Assembly: GCA_963576735.1 (NCBI GenBank)
Contig: OY755173.1
Span: 14,106,873 to 14,170,872 of the forward strand
From: Bedellia somnulentella
Taxonomy: Eukaryota; Arthropoda; Insecta; Lepidoptera; Bedelliidae
Direction of reading: 5' to 3'
DNA: 64,000 nucleotides
The notes beneath the pieces are model-generated. The model saw only the letters and a program-made list of their open reading frames with translations, had not been told where the DNA came from and did no database searches. The position numbers were made by a program, and so were the translations under genes. Positions 11,416 through 46,178 of the stretch are shown piece by piece (within the stretch, counting starts at the first letter, position 1; the number at the start of each line of letters is the position of its first letter).

Positions 11416-11604
11416 TTACTCATTAATAAAAGATGTTATTAAAGGAAAGAAAAATTTCGACACTGGCGGGGTTCGAACCCGCGACCTTCGGGTATACGCC
11501 CCCGTCGCTCTGCCAACTGAGCTACAGTGTCAGTTCAGTGGGTTCGAACCCCGCCAGTGTCGAAATTTTTCTTTCCTTTAATAACATCTTTTATTAATGA
11601 GTAA
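11416..11604. mobile_element. Foldback element 1, 65-bp perfect inverted repeats around a tRNA-like core
   Basis: Arms 11416-11480 and 11540-11604 are exact reverse complements over 65 bp, with a 59-bp loop. The arms carry TTAAAGGAAAGAAAAATTTC next to the tRNA-like ends. Flank AATTCCCACATGAGG (11606-11620) matches, in reverse, the flank of elements 2 and 3, so the element may extend to about 11630. Confidence 0.9.
11459..11531 (-). tRNA. tRNA-like sequence (probably non-functional) in foldback element 1
   Basis: 73 nt on the minus strand: acceptor GACACTG/CAGTGTC (7 bp, perfect), D stem GCTC/GAGC with AGTTGGCA loop (A box), T arm GCGGG TTCGAAC CCCGC (B box). The anticodon arm does not fold normally: only CGGG/CCCG pairs, the loop has 8 nt and there is no U at position 33, so no anticodon can be assigned. 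It is a tRNA relic or tRNA-derived SINE head captured by the element. Confidence 0.6.
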
Positions 11605-11629
11605 TAATTCCCACATGAGGAATTCATGT

Positions 11630-12991
11630 CAAAAAACATTAAATTCATGAGTTTGTGTTTGTTTTTTTTCACACAAAAAATTATAATAATTAAAATCATT
11701 ATTATAATATTAACTTCTTGACACATATAGCTTGGAGCTTATAATTGTTACATTGTAAGACTTATAAGTTATAATACAGGACTCTTTCTCTCCCTATCGG
11801 TTACACACATGTTAAATCATCTAAGTTTTTTTTTTAAGAAATATATTAAGACTCATAACCACTGATTATATCAAATTTTACCATCTTCCTGTAAAAATTC
11901 AAATCTAAACGTAGATTGCTGGTTTATAGTTTATATCATACGCCTTGAGTGTAAAAAACTATAATTCAACGACATACCAATACCATATTTACCATACCAA
12001 TATTTGGTGATATACCAAATATTCGAAAGAAATCAAAAAAAGTTTCCTACAAAACACAATTCAAACAGCAAAACCATTCAGCCTGAATTGAGGAATAATT
12101 TCAGATCATTAGTCAGTAGTCCATTTATCTGTCTGCAAGGCGCCACGCCTCGCCACATGCCAACATGCTTACAACATTATAACCTTTGAAACCGTAAGAT
12201 ATATATCACAGTTACTCGACAGCCGCGGGCATTATGTAAAAGTATTTTTCAGCTGAATGTGTATTAGTTTCCTTTTAAAAGTCTTGAGGAAAAGTAAACA
12301 GCCGGCACCGCTAAGGCGAGAGGCGTGACGGAAAAATTTGCATATCCCATAATTTTACAAACATGAAAACGGTTGGTCCGGAAAACGACCCGTGGGCCTT
12401 GTTCAAACTTACTTTTACGAGCCCTCGTAAAACGAAAATATTTAGGATACCTGCGTATATTTATTTCCCGAAAACAATATTTACTAGCTAAGGATTTGGT
12501 AATTTCGACCCGCTATTACACTCTTCATTATACCAACAATCAAAGATTAAGTTTGTCTTTTGTTTTAGCGCTGTGTTTGTACATTTTATGACATTGGCGT
12601 AAAATATTAGTATTGCAAGGTTCGCCATTGTGCCTGGTACAAGAGTAATGTTACTTTAATAGATCGATAACACGTGAGGTATTCTATAATAAGTCTTTCA
12701 GCTTTGAAACATGCAACCGTTTGAAATTGCCTTCAAATTTTACTTTCACTTGTGGTTTAATAAAGGCAAAAAAAATGCATTTAAACGTAAATATGATTCC
12801 CAAGGTGAACGTAGCTTCGTTGATATAAAAGGTAGTTGACCACGACCCGAGTACGTCATAGTCGCAAATAGGCATCCCTCGGTAATACTAATATATTCAT
12901 AACAACTGAACTAAAAGCTGACAAAGCGCTTATGTATGGTCCCAAAATGAGTGTGAATATTGACTCATAAGTATTAGTTGTTACTTACCTG
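11630..12991. other. Intergenic, nothing recognised
   Basis: Short ORFs (60-72 codons) only. A GC-richer patch at 12295-12330 has no match I know. Confidence 0.5.
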
Positions 12992-13199
12992 ACACCTTAA
13001 TAGCCCAGTAGTAACACGAGCCATTATCCAACATCGAATATTATGCGGAATGCACGAGAACCCTGAGTCGGGCCTGCGTCTATGTGACTTTTTCTAAGTT
13101 AGATATGTGGTTATTTGAGGTGATTATGGTGACTACAAGGCATATCTGAACGAGTCATATGACGGTTAACACAGTGACACGGTGTGAACGTTCGAGTTT
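12992..13199 (+). mobile_element. SINE-A, decayed
   Basis: ACCTTAATAGCCCAGTAG head, CCTGAGTCGGGCCTGCG, end GGTGTGAACGTTCGAG; much of the middle is deleted. Confidence 0.75.
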
Positions 13200-13202
13200 A
13201 AC

Positions 13203-13338
13203 GCCCGATTTCTGAATTGAGTATTCAAGCTGAGAACGACTTAAGTATCGTTTTGTCCCATTCAGTTGTTAAGATTTCAATGCGACAGAACGATACTTAA
13301 GTTGTTCTCAGCTGGAATACTCAATTCAGAAATCGGTC
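13203..13338. repeat. 136-bp near-perfect hairpin (foldback MITE)
   Basis: Left arm CCGATTTCTGAATTGAGTAT...AACGACTTAAGTATCGTT and right arm AACGATACTTAAGTTGTTCT...ACTCAATTCAGAAATCGG are inverted over about 55 bp, with a loop of about 22 bp. It follows directly on the decayed SINE-A. Confidence 0.85.
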
Positions 13339-13397
13339 ATAAGACATATTAATAAGTATAACATCCAGGAAAAAGGAGCTTTCAGTCATACTTATGA

Positions 13398-14275
13398 CTA
13401 GATTTTTGCCCGCGACTACGTCCGCGTGGACTACATTTTTTGCATTCAGTTTACATCCAAAACACTACCTAACTTCCGATTTTTTAATATATTTATATTG
13501 CCGCGGGCGTTGTCATAGATATAAAGAACATTGAGACTAATTAAGTGATTCTTAGGCGATGCAGTTGGAGACCCATTTGACTACCTTTTCCCCATTCAAC
13601 TTCCAAAAGTTGATAAAGAATTACTATCTCTGAAGCTGTGGCTACTCTTTTTTGGGATTTATAGCCGTAAGTATTTATTCATTAATGATTGATAGATGTA
13701 TTTCATATATTCCTTTTTGTAGTGGCTATATCAGTCAATCGCTTCAAGTTTCAAATTCCTAGGTACAGAAATGTCAAAAATCTGTATACTATATTTTAAT
13801 CCCTTTCCAGAGTTTCAAAAAACCATTTTAATTGTTCATAAGAATCATGAAACAAACCATTTTGTACTAAGTTTAGTAAGTATGGATAACAGTTTGGCTC
13901 TCCGGTGTCGGCCGGGTGCTGCCCCCTACACTGACCGTTGGTGATGTATGAGAGTTTGCAGCCAATCAGTCATAGATGGCGGTACTAAATTAAAATTGAG
14001 ATATATCCTATTATTTACAAACTATGCATCCTGAGGCTAAAATAGAATATTAATGTATGCGTACGTATAGCATAATATATCTATGGGAATATTATTTTAA
14101 AAAGAGTCAAATAAACATATTCTCAGACCTACCAAATGAATACGCAAAATCGGATATTCTAAAATCAATATTTGTTTCAATTTTAAACATATTATAGGTT
14201 TAACGTGTTATAGGTTTTTGTTTTTTTTCTTCAATGTACAGTTTTGACCTCGGTACAGTCTTATTATAGTATAGA
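13398..14275 (-). mobile_element. Non-autonomous Helitron, minus strand, 878 bp
   Basis: On the minus strand it begins TCTATACTATAATAAG (14275 downward) and ends CTAG at 13401-13398, again between A and T. A CGCGG...CCGCG type hairpin precedes the 3' end. A decayed repeat-B fragment (about 13550-13680) lies inside. Confidence 0.85.
13550..13682 (+). repeat. Repeat B fragment inside Helitron
   Basis: TCTTAGGCGATGCAGTTGGA, GACCCATTTGACTACC and TTTATAGCCGTAAGTAT. Confidence 0.7.
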
Positions 14276-16369
14276 TGGAAACATTGCCCTCAGCAGCATT
14301 TGAACCTTTCAGCGAGGCTAATAAGTTTTTGAGGGTTTGTGTGTTAATAACTCACTTAAAGAACATATAAAAATTAACATACAATAATCACATAGGTGCA
14401 GGGCAGGAGTATTCTTACTATAAAATATTAGTTTTATATTTCGATCTTACCTCTACATACATTAATTTACTGAATAACTAAATCTTCAAACAAAATATAC
14501 TTATTGAGTCTATAAGGATGTTATTATATAAAAGACTCATTTAAAATTAGATAAGTATAATCATGTGAACTTACGTATTTTGTCACTACAGACTTTTGTT
14601 TCAACCAAACTTAATGAAAGTACAAGACGAATCCTTCTTAATTAATTTAATGCGCTAACGGTCGAGCCGAGGCGTTAGAGACACTTTGGTTTAGCACCTT
14701 TTTCAATGGCATCAGAATTAAGCTTTTTAGGTCTGTGGTTTGTTGGTTTAGTCAGGCGCTAATTAATATTAACAACTAACAAATATAATTCTAAGAAATG
14801 AAAAAAAGAGACGAAATTCATTTTTATAATTACACAAAATCAAACTTTTGTATATTTTGTTATCCAAAAGAAGGCAGTTAAGTACAGTGCAATATATACT
14901 GAAGCATATATTTCGGTAGACATAGTTTCGAAACATACATTATTTTGAAGAGCTGTTGTCCCTCGGAACACAAAGTTTTTGTGTGATAGATAAATCAGTA
15001 GGCATTTAAATTTTACATTTTTATGACTCATAGACGTCAATAAAATCAAGCATCCATTTTCAGTACACATAATCAAAGGAACAAACCCAAAAGCAACGAA
15101 CTGGCAATCTATCTGATCTCTACAGTACAAGCATACCATTCACAGATACTCTACTGTTACATGACCCTGAAGCGCCCTGAATTCTCTCACTTGTATATAT
15201 GTACGTATTGGAACTTTCGACGTCACAGATGGGTCAAGGTAACCGGCGCAATGAGACGGAAAAGCACACATGGGGAAATTGAACATGAATTTATTTCAGT
15301 TTTATCGGATTTACAAGGGTTTTTGCTTTGAAATAATATTACTTAAATAGCAAAAATTTTACTTTTTGTTCGTAGATGACTATGAGGTTTTTAAACATTT
15401 TAAAGTTATTTAAATATATATCTAAGACTTATTATTATATTATTAACGTATTTACCTTAATAATATCCCAACACGGTATCCCGTGTAATGTTTGCTTGGA
15501 ATGGTATTACCCCATTGAGTGTGTTATTGCAGCTTTATATATTTGAAGACCTTTTCCTCTTATTAACTTTCAAAAGAGGCTAAAGCATTGTTTATTCAAA
15601 TGTTTGTTTGAAACTAACCGTTTTTTTGGATTTTACCGTGAAACATTAAATAAAGTTTAACAAGGAACACTGTCCCTTATTTATCGCTGCTTTGTAAATA
15701 TATACTGTCCAATCAGTGAGTATAATTTAAATAACTTAGATTTCTTTAATCTTTTAATAATAATCTTTAATTCTTTAATAATTTAATCTTCTTTAAAGTT
15801 TTCCATTTCAAAGAGATGATTTATATTTCCCGATACTGTGTCTCGAACTCAATACAGAACACCTAAGTAATGACGTAGAACTCTCAACCCCAAACTTCTC
15901 AGTTTGTAAGATTAACGTTATGAGCAAATGTTCAACAGTGTTAGTGCAATTTCATGCGATAATAGCATGCATAGTTAGCACTTGTCATGCATATCATGTA
16001 CTATAATCTCATGAAATCTTGAGTTGAACGAGATTTGATCCGATATGCAGCAACAGTAAGCCAGCGTAATACTGCATTATGAAATAAATCCTATTTGGCC
16101 TTGACACAGAAACGGTGAATATTGGTGCAATGCAAATAACTATGTTTAATATTAAAACTTGGCTTGGTGTTGTTGTTTTTTTATGATGTTTGGTTTGTTA
16201 CGAAAAACTCAGGTATTTAAAGTAAAGGATTAAAAAAAACTTGAAAGGCTTATTACCTTAACACATGTGTCTAATAAGTTAGTAAGTTAATATAAGCCTT
16301 TTAAGTATTGCGCAAGTAACACTTAATCGTCAGCATATCAGAAGCATTAAATTATAAATCCGATCATTC
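14276..16369. other. Intergenic AT-rich sequence
   Basis: The 99-codon minus-strand frame at 14840-15139 has no recognisable domain, is Cys/Phe-rich and is probably chance. A decayed repeat B lies at about 15.5 kb. Confidence 0.5.
15475..15600 (+). repeat. Very decayed repeat B
   Basis: GTAATGTTTGCTTGGAATGG, ATTACCCCATTG and AACTTTCAAAAGAGGCTAAA. Confidence 0.45.
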
Positions 16370-16515
16370 TTAGTCCATGATCACGTTCACGCAACTCTGT
16401 CAGACAGTCATCCATGAACAAATTGAAAAGCCACGGAGAAGCTACACACCCCTGTCAGACACCCCGAGAGATCTCGAACCAGTGTGTGTTTTCCTCGTTT
16501 AGTCTTACACACACA
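16370..16515 (-). mobile_element. LINE-C internal (RT) fragment
   Basis: GTCATCCATGAACAAATTGA, AGCCACGGAGAAGCTACACA and CCCGAGAGATCTCGAACCAG match the minus-strand RT segment at 59940-60040. A short (AC)n run follows. Confidence 0.8.
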
Positions 16516-16734
16516 CACGTGCACCGGAATCTTCAAAGTGTGATACCAGTTGATAATAACTCAACGTCATGAGTATGAGACTGAAAAAACTTTTTAGTCT
16601 TCAAAATCATCAAACATTACTAATTAATAAGATAATGAACATTGTATTTGCAACTCAATAATTTAGATAGTAGATGTGTAGTGTTGGGTAAGAATAGAAC
16701 TAACCTATTCATATCCCTGGGTATGTTGGGGATG

Positions 16735-16935
16735 AGGCTGAGAACGAAGGTGCAACTCAGCCATGTGTGTTCCCGTTCCTCACGATAATTTCCCTTACTG
16801 TTAACAACAACTATAAATTGACTACACATGTCTTTAGAAAAACCAATTTGTATAGGCTGAACCCGGGAATCGAACCTACATCGTCTACACGATAAGTGGT
16901 GTTCCTTCACAGAGCTACCACGTTTGCTTACCAAG
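16735..16935 (-). mobile_element. SINE-A, 5' half, diverged
   Basis: Reverse orientation: CAGCCATGTGTGTTCCCG, CCAATTTGTATAGGCTGA, CCCGGGAATCGAACCTACAT (B box) and CACAGAGCTACCACG (A box). Confidence 0.82.
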
Positions 16936-18534
16936 CGCCAGTTTGGCCAAATGCATACAAAGTTGTGATTGATAGGGTTCGACTACTCAATGTATGTTAC
17001 CATAAAGTGTAAACCACCTAAACACTAAAATGCATAAATTCTAAACCGCCTAACATTTATTCGTACTACAAAATTACAGGTGAAATGCCTGTCCAAAGTG
17101 GTTGCAGAAATAAATTAGTGGAAACGTTTAAAATCAATTAGTAGAATTGCAGTTCTGACAATATGGCCTTGTTCGTTCAGTATCTGTGCTCTTGACCTAT
17201 TAGTGGAATAGGTTTTACTGAAATTACAAAACTAATTGAATTTCTACATTTTATCAAATAAGTTAATGCATAAACTCAGAGATACATTTCAATAACAAAA
17301 ATACAGTTTAAAAAAACTGAAAAACATGCTTTTGAAGCACTATAGGCTGAAAATTATGAAAAAATGTGGGTTGCTCGATAGACGAAAAATATAGCACAAA
17401 GCGCCCCATGATGTTTCATGATTATCAGCTTATGTTGGGAATTCTTTTTCACTGTTTAGTTAAATATGCTTTAAATCAAATGCGCGTTTTTCAATTTTTT
17501 ATACCATATTTATTTTATTTTTTTAGTATTGAATCATTTGAAATTATTTAATCCTGGCGACCCTAATCAGGCCAATGGGATGAATGAACCTATGAAATTA
17601 TTATATCGTCCTTGTTTGTTGATTCTCGATAAGTGTACGAATTTTGAATTAAATTAGTCCGTTTAAATTGGGTTAAAATTAAGTTTAAAGGATTTGTTTA
17701 CGTACATTCAAACATATAGGTGAAGCTAATATCATCTTTCCAATCGTCCAATCATAGGATCAAACAAGTTCCTACTTCGACAAAAACGTTATTCACTAGT
17801 AAAACCACGTCAATTATCCTTATTGGGGGCTCAATAAAATACCAGTTTCCAACTAAACAAGCTATAATAATGCCAATCATAAATCAATTTCCTACAAAGC
17901 AGTGAAGGCTACACAATTTATAATTGTCTTGTGCGTGACTTATTTGATCAAGTAGTCACAAATTTATCTATGATAATTGCTAGGCTCTATCTTATTATAA
18001 AATTAATCTAACTTTACCTATTTACTGCAAATTACTTTAAGATTTCTTCATTAAAGTACTTATATTTAAACAATCTACATACGTAGTCTATGTATAACAT
18101 TATAAAAACAATTTTGTGTTATTTACATAGTTTTGTTTTGTATAGTTAATATGTAAACCTCTGATACTCTGGTGTATCCTTAAGTGGGTACATAAATATT
18201 ATTTTTTTATATTTTTAATGAGAAAAATTATTGCCAATAAATCTACATAACTAAGATATAATATTTATAGATGGAGATATTATATATCCGAGGGGTTTAG
18301 GAGAGAAATAGAATTCAATAATTCACTAGAAGTACAATTAACAGTTGAGGATTTGCAGTGATTAGTGAGCGAGTGGTTATCCATAAAGATCCTTTATTTA
18401 ACTGTATAATTGTGCTCAACCATCGATAAATTTAAACTATAAAAAGCAATATTTACTTTGTTTTAACCTGAATTAATAAAAGCGCCAAAAAAGGCCAAGG
18501 GGCAGTGGTACAAACATTTCTAAATATCTTACAT
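16936..18534. other. Intergenic AT-rich sequence
   Basis: No gene or known repeat seen. Confidence 0.55.
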
Positions 18535-18645
18535 CATTTTTGTCACCCTGGTATTCAGAGTAACCACGTTTTGCTGGGTCACTCCATTCACGTGATTGGG
18601 GGCTGGATTATCACCATTTTGCTCGAATCAACTGTCACAGAACAA
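18535..18645 (-). mobile_element. SINE-A fragment
   Basis: CACCCTGGTATTCAGAGTAA, CCACGTTTTGCTGGG and CACGTGATTGGGGGCTGG match the SINE-A middle in reverse. Confidence 0.75.
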
Positions 18646-19139
18646 TAATAGTTAGTACAATTACAACAATGCTAATAAAATGAAACCTGACAAATAGTTT
18701 ATTAATTTGAATGTTATGTCAGATGATTTTATAAACTTTACTTTGACTATGCAACCAACCCAATTCACAGTAAAACGCGTGGGAGCTACTTCAATAGAAC
18801 TTCAGAGCTTATCGCTGCCAAAGTGCAGAGCAAAGTTTATCTTGAAAACACAGAATAAATTAAGCTGCGAGATTCTTCTTCATTATATCTACAGAGAAAA
18901 CTCCCGCGTGTAAATAGTGAGGGTATATTTGCTTTCACTTTGTACAAAATCATAAGAGAAATTTTGCTTGCTTGAACTTTTGGCTGGAATTTGAAAAAAT
19001 GTTTTAGTGTGACCTACTTGTAGGTTAGACGACTATCTTCAAGTTTGATTACTGATGCGATGTTTTTAAAATTGAATTTAAGTCTTTTTCTTTCCTTTAT
19101 TTATCTTTTATTTACTATTAACTATAACCTAAATAAAAC

Positions 19140-19245
19140 AAAAAACAACTTCCAAATGTGGCTGAGGAGTTTTTAGCTCTTTAGAGCAGAGCTTTAGCTC
19201 TGGCTTCCCTTTGTTAGGATTTATGGCATTGAGTGTATGTATGTA
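19140..19245 (+). repeat. Repeat B 3' fragment
   Basis: ACTTCCAAATGTGGCTGAGG, AGCTCTGGCTTCCCTTTG and GTGTATGTATGTATT. Confidence 0.7.
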
Positions 19246-19932
19246 TTATTTTATGTTTAATTAAAATATTCTTTATGCTACATGTATATTCTAAGGTTAT
19301 AAATTTATCAGCCTCAGGTGATGGATCTCCAGCGACGACGCCCAACAACCACTTAAAAAACACTACATCTTTCAATATACACTTCTGGTGTTTCAGAAAC
19401 CAATAAATACGTTTACTAAATTAATATATATCTGAATAAACTTATAACTATAATTGTATGTCAAACAAATGCTAATAATAGTTATAAATCAGAATCGGTT
19501 TCTTGTTAGCAACTAAAATTCTATTTCCGAGAAGTTATGCATAGATTTTCAGAAACAAATTAATTTCCGTAAAGTGATTTTCGAACAGAATGATTTATTA
19601 AATTATTTGGTATTTCAATTCGTTACCCATGGAATATTACGCGGCAAATACCAAGGTGGAAAGGCAAGATTAATAATATAACACTTAAGGCCTTCGTTTT
19701 GATAAATAAATTGGTATGTTATGGCCTAGTTACGATCACACATTTTTAATCACGAAATTCGATCACAAAAAGCCTTCGAAATATTTACAAAAAATAAATA
19801 ATTCGATAATATTTATGTGATAATTGACATATTAGTGTTACATCAGAGCAACTTAAGGCAAATATTCGCAAAACTTGAATAAATTTATAGACTTGGTAAA
19901 TATATTTACACTGTAACACATTTGCATTGTAC

Positions 19933-20170
19933 AAACATACATACATACATATACTCTCGGCTATAAATCCCTTAACGGGTTAGCCAGAGCTTTGGAATGA
20001 GGAATTCCTCAGCCACTTTTGGAAATTGATTGGGGAAAAGATGGTAATAATAAATGTTTTTGGTGACGGGTCTCCAACCACTTCGCCCAAAAATCACTTA
20101 AAAAGCCCCTATACCCTTAGTCATCCAAGAGTAGAAATGGGGTAGTGTTAATCTAAGCCGACACTACACG
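19933..20170 (-). repeat. Repeat B, full length
   Basis: ACATACATACATACATATAC tail, CCTCAGCCACTTTTGGAAAT, AAATGGGGTAGTGTTAATC and GCCGACACTACAC end. Confidence 0.88.
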
Positions 20171-20260
20171 GCAAATTACATTGTAATATCTTAAATTTTG
20201 TTGTTTTGGGAAATTTGGAATCTATATGTTGTATTTTAAGTGAATTGTAGGTGGTGTTGA

Positions 20261-20620
20261 CAACCGTGATAGCCCAGTGGGTAGAACACTTGGTTATCGT
20301 GCAAGCGACTAGTGTTCGAATCCTGGGTCGGGCCTACACCAATTTGTCTTTTCTAAAGACATATGTGTGGTTAATTTATCATGGTTGTTAACGGTGAGGG
20401 AAAACATCGTGAGGAAACCCACATGGCTGAGTTGTACTTAGTCATGTGACAGTGTATTCGTACAAAACGGCGATAGGCCTGCCCCCTATCACGTGAGTAC
20501 ACTGTCCATGCAAAAACGTGGGTACTCTGAACACCAGGTGACAAAGTCACGTGATGTTCAGAAGTAGTAGTACCTCTGCCAACCCCTTCGGGGTTATTGG
20601 GCGTGAACGTTTATGTTTAT
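20261..20620 (+). mobile_element. SINE-A, full length, 360 bp, perfect 14-bp target-site duplication
   Basis: GTAGGTGGTGTTGA flanks both sides (20247-20260 and 20621-20634). Intact A box (GATAGCCCAGTGGGTAG) and B box (GTTCGAATCCTGG). Reference copy for the family and probably recent. Confidence 0.97.
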
Positions 20621-20634
20621 GTAGGTGGTGTTGA

Positions 20635-22670
20635 AAACCTTCCAACCAACAAACCCACAATTTCTACCTTTTTCAATCATAATTGTCAAAAATACATCAG
20701 AATAGGGTGAGAACTGTTTCATTATGAATTCATGAGATTATTTGAGTTCATATATATAAGCATTAGTATAGGTAGCTGGTGCGCTATTTATTAGATTTTT
20801 TAATATAAAGTTGTGCTGGATTTGTTGTGTCTACAATACCCCATCGAGTAAGGGCTCGAGAGTCTCACACGAAATTATTTGAAGGTAGGGTGATCGGTCT
20901 GAGGAAATTACTAAATAAATTGTAATCTTCACACACATATACCAAGTGTCCCGTGACATTCGTCGTAAAGACAACTACTCTTATCTCTGCCTCCCCTTTG
21001 TAAACATATAACATGAGTGCTATTTCCATGTATATTTTGGGTGAAGGAGAAATGTGTATGGCCCAGACACGAGGCGTGATTTTCGGTAATATTCGCAGTT
21101 GTTGAATGCATGCAAGAAAAGCTACACGCAAACCTAATTTTATCCCCTGAAAAAAACTCATTATGCTCTTTAATTAAATTCTTTACTTATACGTAATTAA
21201 TAATGTTATATTTATTATTCGTAACTCCTTGTCGTTAAGAGAGGAACACATGAAGTTTTATTATTTGCGTGATTTAAATCTAACTACTTAATACATAATT
21301 AAAAAATAACAAAAAGTGGACCAATATGTACCGTACCCTGTTAAGGCATCCGCGCTAAAATGGGTTATTTTAGGGGATTTCAAACAATATAAGATATTAA
21401 TAAATAAAAAAAAAGCAGAGCATTTCGCTAGTATAAACTACAGTATGCCAAATTTCATACTTCACCGTTCGCGCCATTTTTATAAAATGGTAATAAGTTT
21501 TTACTTCACATAATACATATACTCACGGTAGCCAGAGCTAAGGAATTATAAATCCCTCAGCCACTTTTGGAAGTTGAGTGGGGAAAAGATGGTAAAATAA
21601 AGGTTTTTGGTGATGGGTCTCCAACCGCATCGCCTAAAAATCCAAGTAATGGGACACCCGTGGGTAGAAAGGGGTAGCAACATTCTAAGCTGGCACTACA
21701 CGGCAATCTCAGCCGTCCTTCACGTGTATAGATATGATTATTCTATCGAAAATAAAAAACATGCACCTTATTTATTATATTTATTATTTTCCTTATTGCT
21801 TCCCAACCACCAACAAGTGACTTCCCTTGTTCTAGATGTGGTAGGCTTTGTAGGTCTCGTATTGGTCTACATAGCCACCAACGTAGGTGCAGTCAAAACA
21901 CTGGAGTTACTTAATAAACCAGACACTGTTTAAACCGTCTATCATAGACGTAACAGGCCCTTGATGATATTATTTTCATCGGCAGGGATCGAAATTTTAA
22001 GTTCTTAGGGTCAACTAGTCCCTTAGTAAAAAATATATATAAACATAACTACAAAAACATAACAAATCCAAAGAAAAAAGAATCGAAGCAGAATAATCTT
22101 AGATCTAAAGGACCTCTTCTCGTCAAAAACAAATCTTCTCATGTCATCTGCTCCTTCATAGAAGTGATAAAACAAAGTTAGCAAGTATTTTTATTACAAA
22201 AGATCAACTAAACTGCTTCTATGTTGTCTTGAACCAATAAAGTATTCATTAAAGAGCACTCCGGCTTTTGGTATCTTTGTTTGAAACTCTACTTTAACTT
22301 CAATCGTAAACTTTTATAGCGACAACAGAGGAATTTGAAATGTTTTTCTTCTCGCAGAATGTTCAATCAAGTGATTCTAAGTAGTTACTCTCCGAAATTC
22401 TTTTGCATAAATCTTTTAACTTTTATTACTTTGCTGTGTAGTGTTATGTAAGAATAGCACTACCTACTACTACTAAAAATATATATCGTTCTATGGGTTC
22501 AAATACGGGCACTAACGGGCTATGTGACTTTTTCGGTGGTTCGGTGAATGTCGCTGGAAATAAATTACCATATTTTTTTACGCTGAGACACCCATCGTAC
22601 TGAAAAACATCATTATCTGGAAGATCTTTGTGCAAGAAAGAGTTTTAAATTTGTTTTTTTTTGCCAACAG
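20635..22670. other. Region upstream of the HS3ST-like gene
   Basis: Holds a repeat B (21511-21705) and a B fragment at about 22436-22470. The overlapping minus-strand frames at 20865-21161 have no recognised domain. The promoter is not identifiable. Confidence 0.45.
21511..21705 (-). repeat. Repeat B, internally shortened
   Basis: ATACATATACTCACGGTAGC, CCCTCAGCCACTTTTGGAAG and AAGCTGGCACTACACGG. The ORF overlapping its end is not a gene. Confidence 0.83.
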
Positions 22671-22777
22671 GTTAACACTATGGAGGTGCGACGGCGGAAA
22701 GTGTCTCGACACAACAAAAACTAAATAGTCTTAGAACACAATGTGAGGGTAGTACGAGAAAGTGGTCACCTGGCCGC

Positions 22778-46178
<23,401 letters not shown>

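Noticed and set aside
14840..15139. 99-codon minus-strand ORF as a small gene
   Set aside because: No domain, no splice or promoter context, and length within chance for AT-rich DNA.
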